64,000 nucleotides of DNA from Methylacidiphilum infernorum V4. Lineage in GTDB: Bacteria; Verrucomicrobiota; Verrucomicrobiia; Methylacidiphilales; Methylacidiphilaceae. Positions within the stretch are counted from its first letter, which is position 1; each line of letters opens with the position of its first letter. Below are positions 8,376-18,471 of the stretch, piece after piece. Location: NCBI RefSeq assembly GCF_000019665.1, contig NC_010794.1, positions 1,426,001-1,490,000 on the forward strand, given 5' to 3'. A program made the translations under genes and the position numbers. The notes below the pieces were generated by a model. The model saw only the letters and a program-made list of their open reading frames with translations. It did not search any database and was not told the DNA's origin.

Positions 8376-9575
8376 TTACATATTTTCTTTCTGAGAAGAG
8401 GCTATCGTTCTTAGCCGCAAGGATTGGAGACGAATAAAACCGGTAGCATCCTTGGGGTCGTAGGCTCCTTGATCGGATTCCATCGTCGCCAGTTTAGGGT
8501 TATAAAGGGAATAAGGACTTTTCCTTCCCAAAGTCGTAAGATGCCCCTTATAAAGCTTGAGACGGACAACCCCCGTCACAAACCGTTGGCTCTGGTCAAA
8601 TGCCGATTGAAGAAAATATCTCTCCGGTGAAAACCAAAACCCATTATAGATCAGCTCCGAATATTTGGGAATTAAGCTATCCCGCAGGTGCATAACCTCC
8701 CTATCCAGGGTGAGAGTTTCGATCTGCCTGTGTGCAAAATGGAGAATCGTTCCTCCAGGGCACTCATAGACCCCCCTGGATTTGATGCCTACAAAGCGAT
8801 TTTCTACTATATCAATCCTCCCAATCCCATTCCTGGACCCCAATGCGTTTAGAGATCGTAGTATTTCTACGGGCTCTATTATCTTCCCATTGATTCCAAC
8901 ACAGTTGCCCCTTTCAAATTCCAAGTCGACTACCTCCGGGCGGTCTGGGGCTTCTTCAGGATTTCTCGTTAACCGGAACAGATCACGGGGAGGCTCTTGC
9001 CATGGATCTTCAAGCACCCCGCTTTCATAGCTGATATGGAGTATATTCCTATCCATAGAATAAGGTCTTTCAGGACTGACCGGTATTTCTATACCTTGCT
9101 TGTGGGCGTAGGCGATAAGGTCTTCCCTTCCTTTGAAATTCCACTCTCTCCACGGCGAGATGACTTTTAAGTCCGGCGCCAAAGCAGCATAGGTCAATTC
9201 AAATCGGATCTGATCATTTCCTTTTCCTGTTGCCCCATGAGCTAAATAATCCGCTCCCTCTCTCTTGGCTATTTCCACTTGTCTTTTAGCTATAAGAGGA
9301 CGCGCTATGCTTGTTCCCAAAAGATACTGGTTTTCATAGATGGCTCCAGCTCTAATCATCGGATAAACATAATCACTCACAAACTCCCTGGTCAGATCTT
9401 CAATGATACACTTTGAAGCACCGAGTTTTTTTGCCCTTTCTTCTAGACCTTCAAGTTCCTCCTGCTGCCCCAAATCGGCACAAAAAGCAATAACTTCAGC
9501 CTCGTAAGATTCTTTGAGCCACCGTAAAATAACAGAAGTATCCAATCCCCCCGAATAGGCCAAAACAATTTTCAT
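8376..9575 (-). CDS. argG: Argininosuccinate synthase
   Basis: A 399-residue enzyme joining citrulline and aspartate with ATP to argininosuccinate, the next-to-last step of arginine synthesis. The N-terminal PP-loop ([13 protein letters not shown], residues 4-16) binds ATP; the segments [14 protein letters not shown] and [12 protein letters not shown] are typical of the family, and the length matches. The start codon follows dxs by 18 bases, so it is probably the last gene of an operon ending at the terminator at 8312-8335. Confidence 0.95.
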   Translation of the reverse strand: MKIVLAYSGGLDTSVILRWLKESYEAEVIAFCADLGQQEELEGLEERAKKLGASKCIIEDLTREFVSDYVYPMIRAGAIYENQYLLGTSIARPLIAKRQVEIAKREGADYLAHGATGKGNDQIRFELTYAALAPDLKVISPWREWNFKGREDLIAYAHKQGIEIPVSPERPYSMDRNILHISYESGVLEDPWQEPPRDLFRLTRNPEEAPDRPEVVDLEFERGNCVGINGKIIEPVEILRSLNALGSRNGIGRIDIVENRFVGIKSRGVYECPGGTILHFAHRQIETLTLDREVMHLRDSLIPKYSELIYNGFWFSPERYFLQSAFDQSQRFVTGVVRLKLYKGHLTTLGRKSPYSLYNPKLATMESDQGAYDPKDATGFIRLQSLRLRTIASSQKENM

Positions 9576-9593
9576 ATCGTTTAGTTCGTGTCC

Positions 9594-11486
9594 TCAAGCA
9601 ATTTCAAGATTAGTGTCGGACTTAGGATGCTTTAAAATCTTTAGAGATTGCTCCAAGGCGTTCTCCACGGTAATCCCGTATTTCTTCCTTAGAATGTCCA
9701 CTTTGCCATGTTCTATAAATTTATCCGGCCAGCCTATTCTCACTACGGGTATTCTTAGTCCTAGGGCTTGAAGCTCCTCAAGAATAAGAGAACCAAATCC
9801 CCCTGCAAGAACATGGTCCTCAATAGAAACAATAAGATCAACACTCCTTGCAAAAAACTCCAGCGTTCCTCGATCAAAAGGCTTAACCGTCCTTGGGTTG
9901 ATTAAGGCCGCGGAATAACCACATTCTTCTAGCTTTTGTGCGAGTTCCTTCCCCATTTCCACCATGATCCCCAAGCTGAATATCGCAACATCTCTTCCAT
10001 GCTTAATCACCTCCGCTCTCCCTATGGGAATCAGTTCAGGACGTTCTTTTACGGCGACTCCACTGCCGCTACCCCTAGGATACCGAATGGCTACAGGTCC
10101 CGGATGATGCATGGCCGTAAAAAGCATGTCTGCCAATTCATCTTCATCTTTGGGATGCATGATCGTAATATTGGGAACCGTTCTTAAATAGGCTACATCA
10201 AAAAGCCCGTGGTGGGTCGGCCCATCATCCCCGGACAGCCCGCCTCGATCCAAGCAGAAAACAACGGGTAGCTTCTGCAAGCAGACATCATGGATTATGG
10301 GATCATAGGCTCTTTGAAGAAAAGTGGAATAAATTGCACAATAAGGCTTGAATCCCTTGGTCGCCATTCCCGCCGCAAATATGACCGCATGTTCTTCGGC
10401 TATACCCACATCAAAGTACCTGTCAGGAAACTTGGGTTGAAACTTGTCCAAAGCTGTTCCATTAGGCATGGCAGCGGTTATGGCAACGACATTCCTGTTC
10501 ATATCCGCAAGCTTAATCATTGTCTCAGCAAACACCTCTGAAAAAGTCTTTCTTGGACTCGAAGGGGTTTCTCCAGTAATCGGGTTATAAGGCCCAAGCC
10601 CGTGGAATTTCTTCTGCTTTTCCAATGCAGGAGGGAAACCTCTTCCTTTTTGGGTAATAACATGGAGTAAAACCGGATACTCCTGGTTTTTTAGAAATTC
10701 AAAGGTGGATATCAACCGAGCAATATCATGCCCATCTATGGGACCATGATAGGTTAACCCCAGCTCTTCAAAAATCACGCTAGGCCAAAGGAGGCTTTTA
10801 AAGGCTTCTTCAGCTTTCCTAGCCACCTTGAGAACATTTTTCCCAGGCCATTTTTCCAAAACCTTCTCAACCCTATCGCGCAGGTAAGAGTAAGCCGGGT
10901 TGGTAACGATCTTGTTGAAATAACTGGCTATGGCTCCTACATTCTTGTCAATTGACCACTCATTATCGTTAAGAATGACAATAAGCCTTTGAGTTGTGGA
11001 AGCGACGTTATTCAATGCTTCGAAAGTAATTCCACAGGTAAAAGCGGCATCTCCACAAAGGGCTATGACGTGTTCTTTTCCCCCTCTCCTATCCCGGGCT
11101 ACCGCCATCCCCAGGGCAGCGGATAGGGCGGTTCCGGCATGGCCGGCGCCATAACAGTCATACTCACTTTCTTCCCGAGACATGAACCCTGAAATTCCTC
11201 CATGTTGCCTAATCGTGTGGAACCTATTCTTCCTTCCCGTAATCAGCTTATGGACATAGGCTTGATGACTCACGTCAAAAACAAAATGATCCCTTGGAAC
11301 GTCAAAGACATAATGGAGTGCAAGGGTTAGTTCCACAACGCCGAGGTTTGGACCTAGATGACCTCCACATTTTGAAAGTACCGTGATCATCTCCTGACGG
11401 ATCTCTTCGGCCAGTTTCGTCAATTCCGAAACCTGAAGTTTTTTAAGATCCGCCGGACTATCTATTCTATCGAGCAACTTCTCCAT
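9594..11486 (-). CDS. dxs: 1-deoxy-D-xylulose-5-phosphate synthase
   Basis: A thiamine-diphosphate enzyme that condenses pyruvate and glyceraldehyde 3-phosphate, the first step of the non-mevalonate isoprenoid pathway. At 630 residues the length is normal. The ThDP/Mg site is GDAAFTCGITFEALNN (near 146), the central transketolase domain has YSTFLQRAYDPIIHDVCLQ and DRGGLSGDDGPTHHG, and the C-terminal transketolase domain has ADMLFTAMHHPGPVAIRYPRG. Many bacteria also have xseB beside dxs, as here (42-base spacer). Confidence 0.95.
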   Translation of the reverse strand: MEKLLDRIDSPADLKKLQVSELTKLAEEIRQEMITVLSKCGGHLGPNLGVVELTLALHYVFDVPRDHFVFDVSHQAYVHKLITGRKNRFHTIRQHGGISGFMSREESEYDCYGAGHAGTALSAALGMAVARDRRGGKEHVIALCGDAAFTCGITFEALNNVASTTQRLIVILNDNEWSIDKNVGAIASYFNKIVTNPAYSYLRDRVEKVLEKWPGKNVLKVARKAEEAFKSLLWPSVIFEELGLTYHGPIDGHDIARLISTFEFLKNQEYPVLLHVITQKGRGFPPALEKQKKFHGLGPYNPITGETPSSPRKTFSEVFAETMIKLADMNRNVVAITAAMPNGTALDKFQPKFPDRYFDVGIAEEHAVIFAAGMATKGFKPYCAIYSTFLQRAYDPIIHDVCLQKLPVVFCLDRGGLSGDDGPTHHGLFDVAYLRTVPNITIMHPKDEDELADMLFTAMHHPGPVAIRYPRGSGSGVAVKERPELIPIGRAEVIKHGRDVAIFSLGIMVEMGKELAQKLEECGYSAALINPRTVKPFDRGTLEFFARSVDLIVSIEDHVLAGGFGSLILEELQALGLRIPVVRIGWPDKFIEHGKVDILRKKYGITVENALEQSLKILKHPKSDTNLEIA

Positions 11487-11528
11487 AATCTTCCCTCCAC
11501 GATTAAAAAAAACTTAAGAATCCTCATT

Positions 11529-11759
11529 TTAAATACTGTTATTCTCTCGACGAGAGAGATGGATTATTCTTTGTTCAGCTTGATTCAGTTTATCATCGCA
11601 GATTTTCAACAGTCTCCTTCCTTCTTCATATTTCTGGAGAAGATCTTCTAGGGGCAATTGACCTGACTCCAAGCTGTGAACAATCTCTTGAAGCTTTTTA
11701 AAAGCTTCTTCAAAACGCATTTCTTTTTCTTCTGGGGCATTCGCTTCGCAAAGACTCAT
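11529..11759 (-). CDS. xseB: Exodeoxyribonuclease VII small subunit
   Basis: A 76-residue helical protein with the XseB pattern FEEAFKKLQEIVHSLESGQLPLEDLLQKYEEG. XseB partners XseA in exonuclease VII, which degrades single-stranded DNA into oligonucleotides in repair. It lies three bases after the upstream unknown gene and just before dxs, a common arrangement. xseA is not in this window. Confidence 0.9.
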   Translation of the reverse strand: MSLCEANAPEEKEMRFEEAFKKLQEIVHSLESGQLPLEDLLQKYEEGRRLLKICDDKLNQAEQRIIHLSRRENNSI

Positions 11760-11762
11760 GAT

Positions 11763-12296
11763 TCACAAAGCCAGGGGTTGATATTTTCCTATCTTGAACC
11801 GGGGATCGGAGGATATTAAGTTTCCAAGAGATTTCCATCTTACCCCCTCCATTTCATAAAACCCTTGAAGGTATATAGAGACATATTCGTTGGGAAACTC
11901 TTCAAAAAGCCTATCGACAGCCTTCCGTAAAGTCTCTAAATCGGGCTCGTCAGGGACATCTTCCACAACCCCTTTTTCATCATGAACTATCCCTAAAATG
12001 TCCAACCAGCGACACAACATCGGACTCTGAGTTTCTATAAGCCAATGAGAGAGAAGATAAAAACTCATGGTTTCACTCCGAGGATGGGAAAGCAGTTTTT
12101 TACATAGCGAGTGTCTTTGGGTTTTAGGCATTTCTAATAACTTGCTTTGTCTCATCCCTATTCCCTTGGAAACCATGTCAAGCAAAAGTCGATAGAGCTT
12201 TTTATCTGACTTTTGTGCACATAAAAGTATTTGATGGGCTAAATCATCGCTGATCGAATCCCAAATCAGGTAAGTAGGCATAAAGCAAAAACACAT
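11763..12296 (-). CDS. Unknown protein upstream of xseB
   Basis: I do not recognise a family. About 172-177 residues, mainly helical and acidic, without signal peptide or membrane segment. A start at the second methionine (MPTYLIWDSISD, 12281) is as plausible as the one at 12296. The three-base gap to xseB indicates co-transcription with xseB-dxs-argG, and it is the first gene of that run. Confidence 0.6.
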   Translation of the reverse strand: MCFCFMPTYLIWDSISDDLAHQILLCAQKSDKKLYRLLLDMVSKGIGMRQSKLLEMPKTQRHSLCKKLLSHPRSETMSFYLLSHWLIETQSPMLCRWLDILGIVHDEKGVVEDVPDEPDLETLRKAVDRLFEEFPNEYVSIYLQGFYEMEGVRWKSLGNLISSDPRFKIGKYQPLAL

Positions 12297-12643
12297 AATA
12301 GAAGAAAATTTTAAAAAAACAATCTCATTCTCTTTCTTCTGTTATTTTTCATTCTTTAGCCATCCTCATCGCTAAACGGCCTATCCCTAACAGGATCAAC
12401 AGTTGCACCTTTTCTCCCAATAGTCTATAATCAGCTCAACCGGTCACTGGGCAAACGCCGTTTCCAAGCCAACGAAAAGGGGTTTGGGATGCAATCGTAA
12501 ATGAGAACATAGTTTGCCTGAATTTGGACGTGCCTTGTGCTCTGCAAAAAAATGAGAAAATCTGGTAAAAGGGATAAAGGATAATCCCAAGCTTGTTTTT
12601 AGAAAACATTCCCTTTTGTTTTATCAATGATAAATTAGAGCTG
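12297..12643. other. Intergenic region between divergent xseB operon and valS
   Basis: About 350 bases without a convincing gene. It must contain the divergent promoters. Some short inverted segments (for example around 12450-12490) were seen, but none with a stem and T run or a known riboswitch or T-box pattern. Confidence 0.4.
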
Positions 12644-15295
12644 ATGCATACCGAAAATTTTTTCCCTAAGGCTTACGAACCGCTCACCGTACAAGACCGG
12701 CTTTATAAACAGTGGTTGGAACAAAAAATATTTCATGCCAACGCCCATTCATCCAAGCCTTCTTTTTCTATCGTTATGCCTCCTCCCAATATCACAGGCG
12801 TACTTACTTTAGGTCATGTACTCAACAATACCATTCAGGATATTTTGTCTCGAAAAGCACGCATGGAAGGCAAAGAAGTCCTTTGGCTGCCCGGACTTGA
12901 TCATGCCGGCCTTGCCACTCAAGTCGCCGTACAAAAATACCTGCTTAAAACTAAAAAAATCGATCCCCAAACATTATCAAAAGAAGAATTTCTGAAAATC
13001 GTGTGGGAATGGAAAGAGAACCATTCTCAGAAAATATTGGAACAGCTCCAAAAATTGGGATGTTCGGCAGATTGGCAGAGAACAAGGTTTACCCTGGATG
13101 CTGCCTATAGCCAAGCCGTTGCAAACGCATTCATAAGGCTTTATCAAAAAGGATTGATCTACAGGGGAAAGCGGATGATCAACTGGTGCCCTGCCTCACA
13201 AACGGCTCTTTCGGATGAAGAAGTGATTCCTAAAAAAATCGATGGTGTCCTTTTTTTTGTTCGATACCGGCTCTTCGACGATCCCTCTGTTTCACTAACC
13301 GTAGCCACCACAAGACCCGAGACCATCCCCGCTGATTCCGCTTTAGCCGTTCACCCTGACGACAGCCGTTACAAGCAGTTTATAGGAAAGTTCTGTTTAA
13401 GACCCTTCCCCAAAGAACCGATACCGATTATCGCCGATCGGAGGGTCGATCCTCAATTTGGAACGGGTGTGCTCAAGATCACCCCGGCCCACGACAAGCT
13501 CGATTTTGAGATTGGAACTGAACACAACCTTCCCATTCGAGACATTCTCACAGCAGAGGCTAAACTTAATTGTCCTGAAGTAGTTGAACTTCACGGATTG
13601 GATCGGTTTGAAGCCCGGAAAAAAGCCGCAGAGCTGCTCTCTTCGCTAGGACTTTTAGAATCCGAACAACCCTACTCTCATGTCGTAGGGTTCAGCGAAC
13701 GTGCCGATGTGGCTATTGAACCGAGAATCAGTGAACAGTGGTTTTTAAGGTACCCCAAAACAACAGAAGCCTTGGAGGTGGTCAAACAGAAAATCATTTC
13801 TTTCTTTCCTTCCTATTGGGAAAAAGTTTACGAACACTGGATAAAAAACATTCAAGACTGGTGTATTTCCCGCCAGGTATGGTGGGGACATCCCATTCCC
13901 GTATGGTGGAAAAACGGCTCCTTTGTTTGCCAGTTGGAATCTCCAGGTGAAGGTTGGAAGCCCGATCCGGATACACTCGACACCTGGTTTTCTTCGTGGC
14001 TTTGGGCGTATGAGACCATGGATGTTGAGACAAGAAAAAAATTTTATCCTACTGACGTCCTGGTTACAGGCCCAGATATTATCTTTTTGTGGGTTGCCCG
14101 AATGGTCATTGCAGGATTAGAATTTAAGCCTAGCCAGACCGAAGACCTTCAACAGAACATCCCCTTCCGTAAAGTCTACTTTACGGGTCTTATTCGTGAT
14201 AAACAGGGAAGAAAAATGTCTAAATCCCTGGGAAATTCCCCTGACCCAATCGAGCTTATCAACAAGTATGGGGCTGATGGCTTGAGATTTGGTCTTTTGC
14301 GTATCGCCCCTCAAGGACAAGACATCCGTTTTGATGAATCTCAAATTGAAGAAGGAAGAAATTTCTGCAACAAGCTCTGGAATGCCTGCCGATTTAGAAA
14401 TCGCCTTGGGCAAACCAATCCCCATCCCAACCCCTGGATACATCCCAAATCTTCTTTTTCTCATGAAATCTTGAAAAAAGTCGGCCAAACTTCCTCTCTT
14501 TTAAATGAAGCTTTTGATTGTTTTGAATTTAACCAGGCCGCCATTACTCTTTATGAATTTGTCTGGAACGAATTTTGCTCAAAATTTATTGAAGCCATGA
14601 AGTGGGAGCTTGCTTTCGATTGTAAAGAAACCCATTTAGGAGCCTATGAAACATTCGACTACACGATGTCAATCATTCTCCGGTGGCTTCATCCTTTCGT
14701 CCCCTTCGTAACCGAAGAACTATGGCAGAAAATGGGTTTTGGACGATCCTCCATTCAATTCGAAAAGTGGCCGGGAGAAGAACTCCAAGATATTTTAAGA
14801 AAGCCTCTGTATGATCCTGTTGCTTCCTCGATGGCCAGCGCTATTTATGAAGCGGCTGCTGCCGTTCGTACTCTCCGGTCTCTTTATTGTCCTAACCTCA
14901 ATCAAAAAGTTAAGTTCTTTATAAAGAAAGAAAAAGAATTAACCGACCTTGAAAAAGCTGTATTCAGTGGCCTTATTGGGGCATCCTCGGTTCTCTCCAT
15001 CGATGTTCGTCCTCTCGTTAAAACTCCAGCCGTGTTAACTCCTCTAGGAGAAATATTTTTGCCTTTAGAAGGCCTCATTAATTTTGAATTGGAAAAACAA
15101 CGGATCGACAAAGAACTGACACGATTAAAAAAAGATCTTTTGCTCTTAGAAAAAAGACTGTCTGATGAACAGACTCTTTCTAAAGCCCCCAAAGAAAAAA
15201 TTGAAGATTGGAAAGAAGAAAAAAACAGCCTTGCCCTGAAAATCAAAAAACTTGAAGAACAGCGGGATTTTCTTAACGATAGGACAAACAGATAA
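12644..15295 (+). CDS. valS: Valyl-tRNA synthetase
   Basis: Charges tRNA-Val. The class I signature motifs are PNITGVLTLGHVL (HIGH-type) near residue 45 and GRKMSKSLGN. A large editing domain contains the TTRPETIPADSALAV segment, and the last 65 or so residues form the ValS-specific C-terminal coiled coil (LEKQRIDKELTRLKKD...). The ATG at 12644 gives the typical start with FFPKAYEPLTVQDRLY and has an AGAG upstream; a TTG-type or ATG start at 12593 would add 17 residues. About 883 residues, normal for ValS. Single gene, convergent with recA. Confidence 0.95.
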   Translation: MHTENFFPKAYEPLTVQDRLYKQWLEQKIFHANAHSSKPSFSIVMPPPNITGVLTLGHVLNNTIQDILSRKARMEGKEVLWLPGLDHAGLATQVAVQKYLLKTKKIDPQTLSKEEFLKIVWEWKENHSQKILEQLQKLGCSADWQRTRFTLDAAYSQAVANAFIRLYQKGLIYRGKRMINWCPASQTALSDEEVIPKKIDGVLFFVRYRLFDDPSVSLTVATTRPETIPADSALAVHPDDSRYKQFIGKFCLRPFPKEPIPIIADRRVDPQFGTGVLKITPAHDKLDFEIGTEHNLPIRDILTAEAKLNCPEVVELHGLDRFEARKKAAELLSSLGLLESEQPYSHVVGFSERADVAIEPRISEQWFLRYPKTTEALEVVKQKIISFFPSYWEKVYEHWIKNIQDWCISRQVWWGHPIPVWWKNGSFVCQLESPGEGWKPDPDTLDTWFSSWLWAYETMDVETRKKFYPTDVLVTGPDIIFLWVARMVIAGLEFKPSQTEDLQQNIPFRKVYFTGLIRDKQGRKMSKSLGNSPDPIELINKYGADGLRFGLLRIAPQGQDIRFDESQIEEGRNFCNKLWNACRFRNRLGQTNPHPNPWIHPKSSFSHEILKKVGQTSSLLNEAFDCFEFNQAAITLYEFVWNEFCSKFIEAMKWELAFDCKETHLGAYETFDYTMSIILRWLHPFVPFVTEELWQKMGFGRSSIQFEKWPGEELQDILRKPLYDPVASSMASAIYEAAAAVRTLRSLYCPNLNQKVKFFIKKEKELTDLEKAVFSGLIGASSVLSIDVRPLVKTPAVLTPLGEIFLPLEGLINFELEKQRIDKELTRLKKDLLLLEKRLSDEQTLSKAPKEKIEDWKEEKNSLALKIKKLEEQRDFLNDRTNR

Positions 15296-15323
15296 TCTTA
15301 AAAAAAACTTCCTTTGTCATTCC

Positions 15324-16364
15324 TTAACTGCCCGATACCGGAGCAGAATTTTTCCCATAAATCTTTTCCTTGGCTGCAGCTTCAAGTTTAGCACAAAGAT
15401 TGACATCCGTTTTCAAAAGGCTGACTACAGCTTCTCTACCCTGCCCTAGTTGTGTCCCTTCAAAATAAATCCATGAACCTCTCTTTTCGACTATCTGTTC
15501 TTCAATAGCCAAATCGATCAGAGAACCTTCCCTGGATATCCCTTCGTTGTAAAGAATATCGAATTCACATTCGGTAAAAGGAGGAGCCACCTTGTTTTTT
15601 ACGACTTTCAGCTTTGTTCTGTTTCCATAAACGGTTCCATCCGTCCCCTTCAATTGGGCTAGCTTCCTGATGTCTATCCTGACAGAAGCATAAAACTTCA
15701 AAGCTTTCCCTCCCGGCGTCGTCTCGGGATTACCAAACATGACTCCAATCTTATCCCTAAGTTGGTTAGTAAAAATACAAACGGTTTTAGCCTTGCTTAT
15801 TTGTGCCGTCAATTTCCTTAAGGCGCTGCTCATAAGCCTAGCTTGAGCGCCAACAACCGCATCTCCCATTTGTCCTTCTATTTCGGCCCTAGGAGTCAAC
15901 GCGGCAACAGAATCAATGACAATGACATCAACCGCATTAGAGCGAATAAGAGTTTCGGCAATCGTCAAAGCCTCTTCACCTGAGTCAGGCTGGGAAATAA
16001 GCAGTTCATTCATGTTTACCCCTAATTTTCTGCAGTATTGTGGATCTAGGGCATGTTCAACATCAATGATTACGCCTACCCCTCCCATTTTTTGAGCCTG
16101 GGCGATAACCGTTAGAGCCAAGGTCGTTTTACCCGAGGACTCAGGACCATAAATTTCGACTATCCTCCCCCTGGGGAAGCCTCCCACCCCCAAGGCCTTG
16201 TCAATGACTAGGCAACCCGTTGGGATGGTTTCAATTTGAAGCCTGGATCGATCATCTCCCAACCGCAAAATGGACCCTTCACCGAATTCTTTGGCGATTG
16301 CTTGAATAGCAAGCTCTAGACTTTTATCCTTAAGAGGAGCTCTATCCTCGATTTTTGTTCCCAT
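15324..16364 (-). CDS. recA: Recombinase RecA
   Basis: A 346-residue ATPase for homologous recombination and SOS induction. The Walker A motif is GPESSGKTT, with [12 protein letters not shown] (MAW) and [22 protein letters not shown] (Walker B and loop L1) following; the DNA-binding L2 loop includes [20 protein letters not shown]. The ATG at 16364 is preceded by AGGAG, so the longer upstream frame to 16499 is not used. It lies downstream of rpoD with a gap of about 180 bases that may carry its own promoter. Confidence 0.97.
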   Translation of the reverse strand: MGTKIEDRAPLKDKSLELAIQAIAKEFGEGSILRLGDDRSRLQIETIPTGCLVIDKALGVGGFPRGRIVEIYGPESSGKTTLALTVIAQAQKMGGVGVIIDVEHALDPQYCRKLGVNMNELLISQPDSGEEALTIAETLIRSNAVDVIVIDSVAALTPRAEIEGQMGDAVVGAQARLMSSALRKLTAQISKAKTVCIFTNQLRDKIGVMFGNPETTPGGKALKFYASVRIDIRKLAQLKGTDGTVYGNRTKLKVVKNKVAPPFTECEFDILYNEGISREGSLIDLAIEEQIVEKRGSWIYFEGTQLGQGREAVVSLLKTDVNLCAKLEAAAKEKIYGKNSAPVSGS

Positions 16365-16545
16365 AAGTACCGTTCTCCTGTATAGCTTAATTGTAGCAGA
16401 GTTGCTTCCGCAATCGAGCATGTTTTTTGATATATTCGTTGGGTTTTTTCCAGCCGCCAGCCCTCCTTGTCGATCCTCGAAATAGGCGAATGGACACAAA
16501 ATCCCGGCCCTTTAAACAAAGAATATAAAAGGTTAAAGAAAAAGC

Positions 16546-18417
16546 TTAAAAAAGCTGGTCTACCTCGAGGAAACCTTTCAAATGACGCAGTCTTGTAGGA
16601 TGACGCATTTTCCTTAGGGCTTTGGCTTCGATCTGTCGGATTCTTTCACGAGTTACCCGAAACTGTTTGCCTACCTCCTCCAGGGTTCGAGGATAACCGT
16701 CAAGCAATCCAAAACGTTGCTCAATAACGGTTCTCTCTCGTTCGGTCAGCGTTCCCAGTACATCTTTAATTTTCTCCCTCAACAAAGAATAACCGGTCAT
16801 CTCGGAAGGATTTTCAGCGGCTTTGTCTTCAATGAAATCTCCAAAGGTCGTATCCTCGCTTTCCCCAACCTGGGCTTGAAGAGAGATAGGATGTTGGGCC
16901 ATCTTAATGATCGTCCGTATTCTATCCACGCTCATCTGGGTTTCATCCGCTATCTCTTCAGGAGTAGGCTCCCTGCCTAGTTCCTGGATTAATTGTTTTT
17001 GCACACGCATAAGTTTATTGATCGTTTCAATCATGTGCACAGGAATCCGAATAGTGCGGGCTTGATCGGCAATACTCCGGGTTATAGCTTGCCTAATCCA
17101 CCAGGTCGCATAAGTTGAAAATTTGTACCCTCTCCTGTACTCAAACTTTTCAACCGCTTTCATCAACCCCATGTTTCCCTCTTGAATCAGGTCCAAGAAG
17201 GAAAGCCCTCGGTTGCTGTATTTCTTTGCAATAGATATAACAAGCCTCAGGTTAGCTTCCACCATTTCACTTTTAGCCTTAATCGCCTCATTCAGCCATT
17301 GTTTTAACTCCTGATGCTTTTCTTTAAAAACAGGCAGGGGAAGTTGGATCTGCTTTTCCAGTTCCCGTAGTTTTGAGTGAACGGCCTTGAGATTTTTTTC
17401 CCTTTCTTGGGGATCTGCCTCTTCTTTTTCGAAGTTCTCCAAATTTTGTTCTAGGCTTATTATTTCACGATAATAACTTTCACTGGTTTGAACGAAATCC
17501 TCGATAACCTTCTGTTTAAAATAAAATTTTTCATATATTTTTTCTAGGCATCCTTTTTGCCTTTGGAGCTCTTTTTCCAAGCTTTTCCTCTCTTTAGATT
17601 TTTCCGGACAGTCGAGGAGTTGGGAATAAAGAGAATCCACTTTTTCTATCAACAGCTCTAATCTCTCTATGAGCTCGGGTAGTTTCGCCAGATATTCCTC
17701 GCGACATTCCACCTGCTTATCCTGGATTACACGGTCAAACCTTTCTTTACCCTGTCTTAATTTTTTAGCCAGATTTAAATACTCCTTGGCAATAAAATGA
17801 AAGCTATGCAAGCAGCTCTTGACCATAGCTTCAGATTGTTCAATTCTTTTAGAAATTTCCACCTCCTGTTCCCTCGTTAATAAGGGAACTTGCCCCATCT
17901 GCTTCAAGTACATCCGTACAGGATCATCAACGATGTCCAGTTTTGATTCCTTGCCTTCGATCTCCTCTGCATCTAGAGCTGTAACCGCCTTAGCATTGTC
18001 AACATCCGAGCTATCGATAATGTCTATCTCTAGGGTTCTTAGAAAATCATAAACCGCCTCAATTTCTTCCGAATTATTTACACTTTCTGGAAGGGCTTCA
18101 TTGATATCGTCATAAGTTAGATATCCTTGCTCCTTAGCCAATTTAATCAAGGTCCGCAGCTTCTCCTGCTTATCCGGGCACTCATCCCAAATTTTTGCCA
18201 GCCTGGAAGCGATCTGTCGATCTTCCAAGACAAGTAAATTAGAGGAACAATTCTTATCAGAGAACAAACTCCCTGCGGATCCATCTAAAGCTTTTTCACT
18301 CCGCTGCTCATTTCCATATTTAGCATCAGTTTCAGGGGGGGAATCGCTCGGGTTAGAAGATGAAGGGCTTAAAGATAGAGAGACAATATCACCGGGTTTT
18401 TTGCTTTTCTTTTTCAT
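16546..18417 (-). CDS. rpoD: Primary RNA polymerase sigma factor RpoD
   Basis: A 623-residue sigma-70. Region 1.1 is recognisable near residues 75-150, region 1.2 is [29 protein letters not shown] in two overlapping parts, and a long helical non-conserved region follows. Region 2 has the promoter-melting segment [21 protein letters not shown] and the -10 recognition helix with [18 protein letters not shown]. Region 4 ends in the helix-turn-helix [19 protein letters not shown]. Region 2.4 and 4.2 are canonical, so consensus promoters should be used. The gene follows dnaG by 54 bases, the classic dnaG-rpoD pairing. Confidence 0.97.
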   Translation of the reverse strand: MKKKSKKPGDIVSLSLSPSSSNPSDSPPETDAKYGNEQRSEKALDGSAGSLFSDKNCSSNLLVLEDRQIASRLAKIWDECPDKQEKLRTLIKLAKEQGYLTYDDINEALPESVNNSEEIEAVYDFLRTLEIDIIDSSDVDNAKAVTALDAEEIEGKESKLDIVDDPVRMYLKQMGQVPLLTREQEVEISKRIEQSEAMVKSCLHSFHFIAKEYLNLAKKLRQGKERFDRVIQDKQVECREEYLAKLPELIERLELLIEKVDSLYSQLLDCPEKSKERKSLEKELQRQKGCLEKIYEKFYFKQKVIEDFVQTSESYYREIISLEQNLENFEKEEADPQEREKNLKAVHSKLRELEKQIQLPLPVFKEKHQELKQWLNEAIKAKSEMVEANLRLVISIAKKYSNRGLSFLDLIQEGNMGLMKAVEKFEYRRGYKFSTYATWWIRQAITRSIADQARTIRIPVHMIETINKLMRVQKQLIQELGREPTPEEIADETQMSVDRIRTIIKMAQHPISLQAQVGESEDTTFGDFIEDKAAENPSEMTGYSLLREKIKDVLGTLTERERTVIEQRFGLLDGYPRTLEEVGKQFRVTRERIRQIEAKALRKMRHPTRLRHLKGFLEVDQLF

Positions 18418-18471
18418 AGAGAAGAGCTTTTGAAATCAGTCTTTGAGCATTTTTGACAATGAGTAGTAAAA

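Noticed and set aside
8573-9030. Plus-strand frames opposite argG
   Set aside because: They are antisense to a firmly identified gene and show no family pattern.
12380-12560. Possible structured RNA between the xseB run and valS
   Set aside because: Some partial inverted segments were seen but none fitted 6S, SRP, tmRNA, T-box or a riboswitch pattern that I know.
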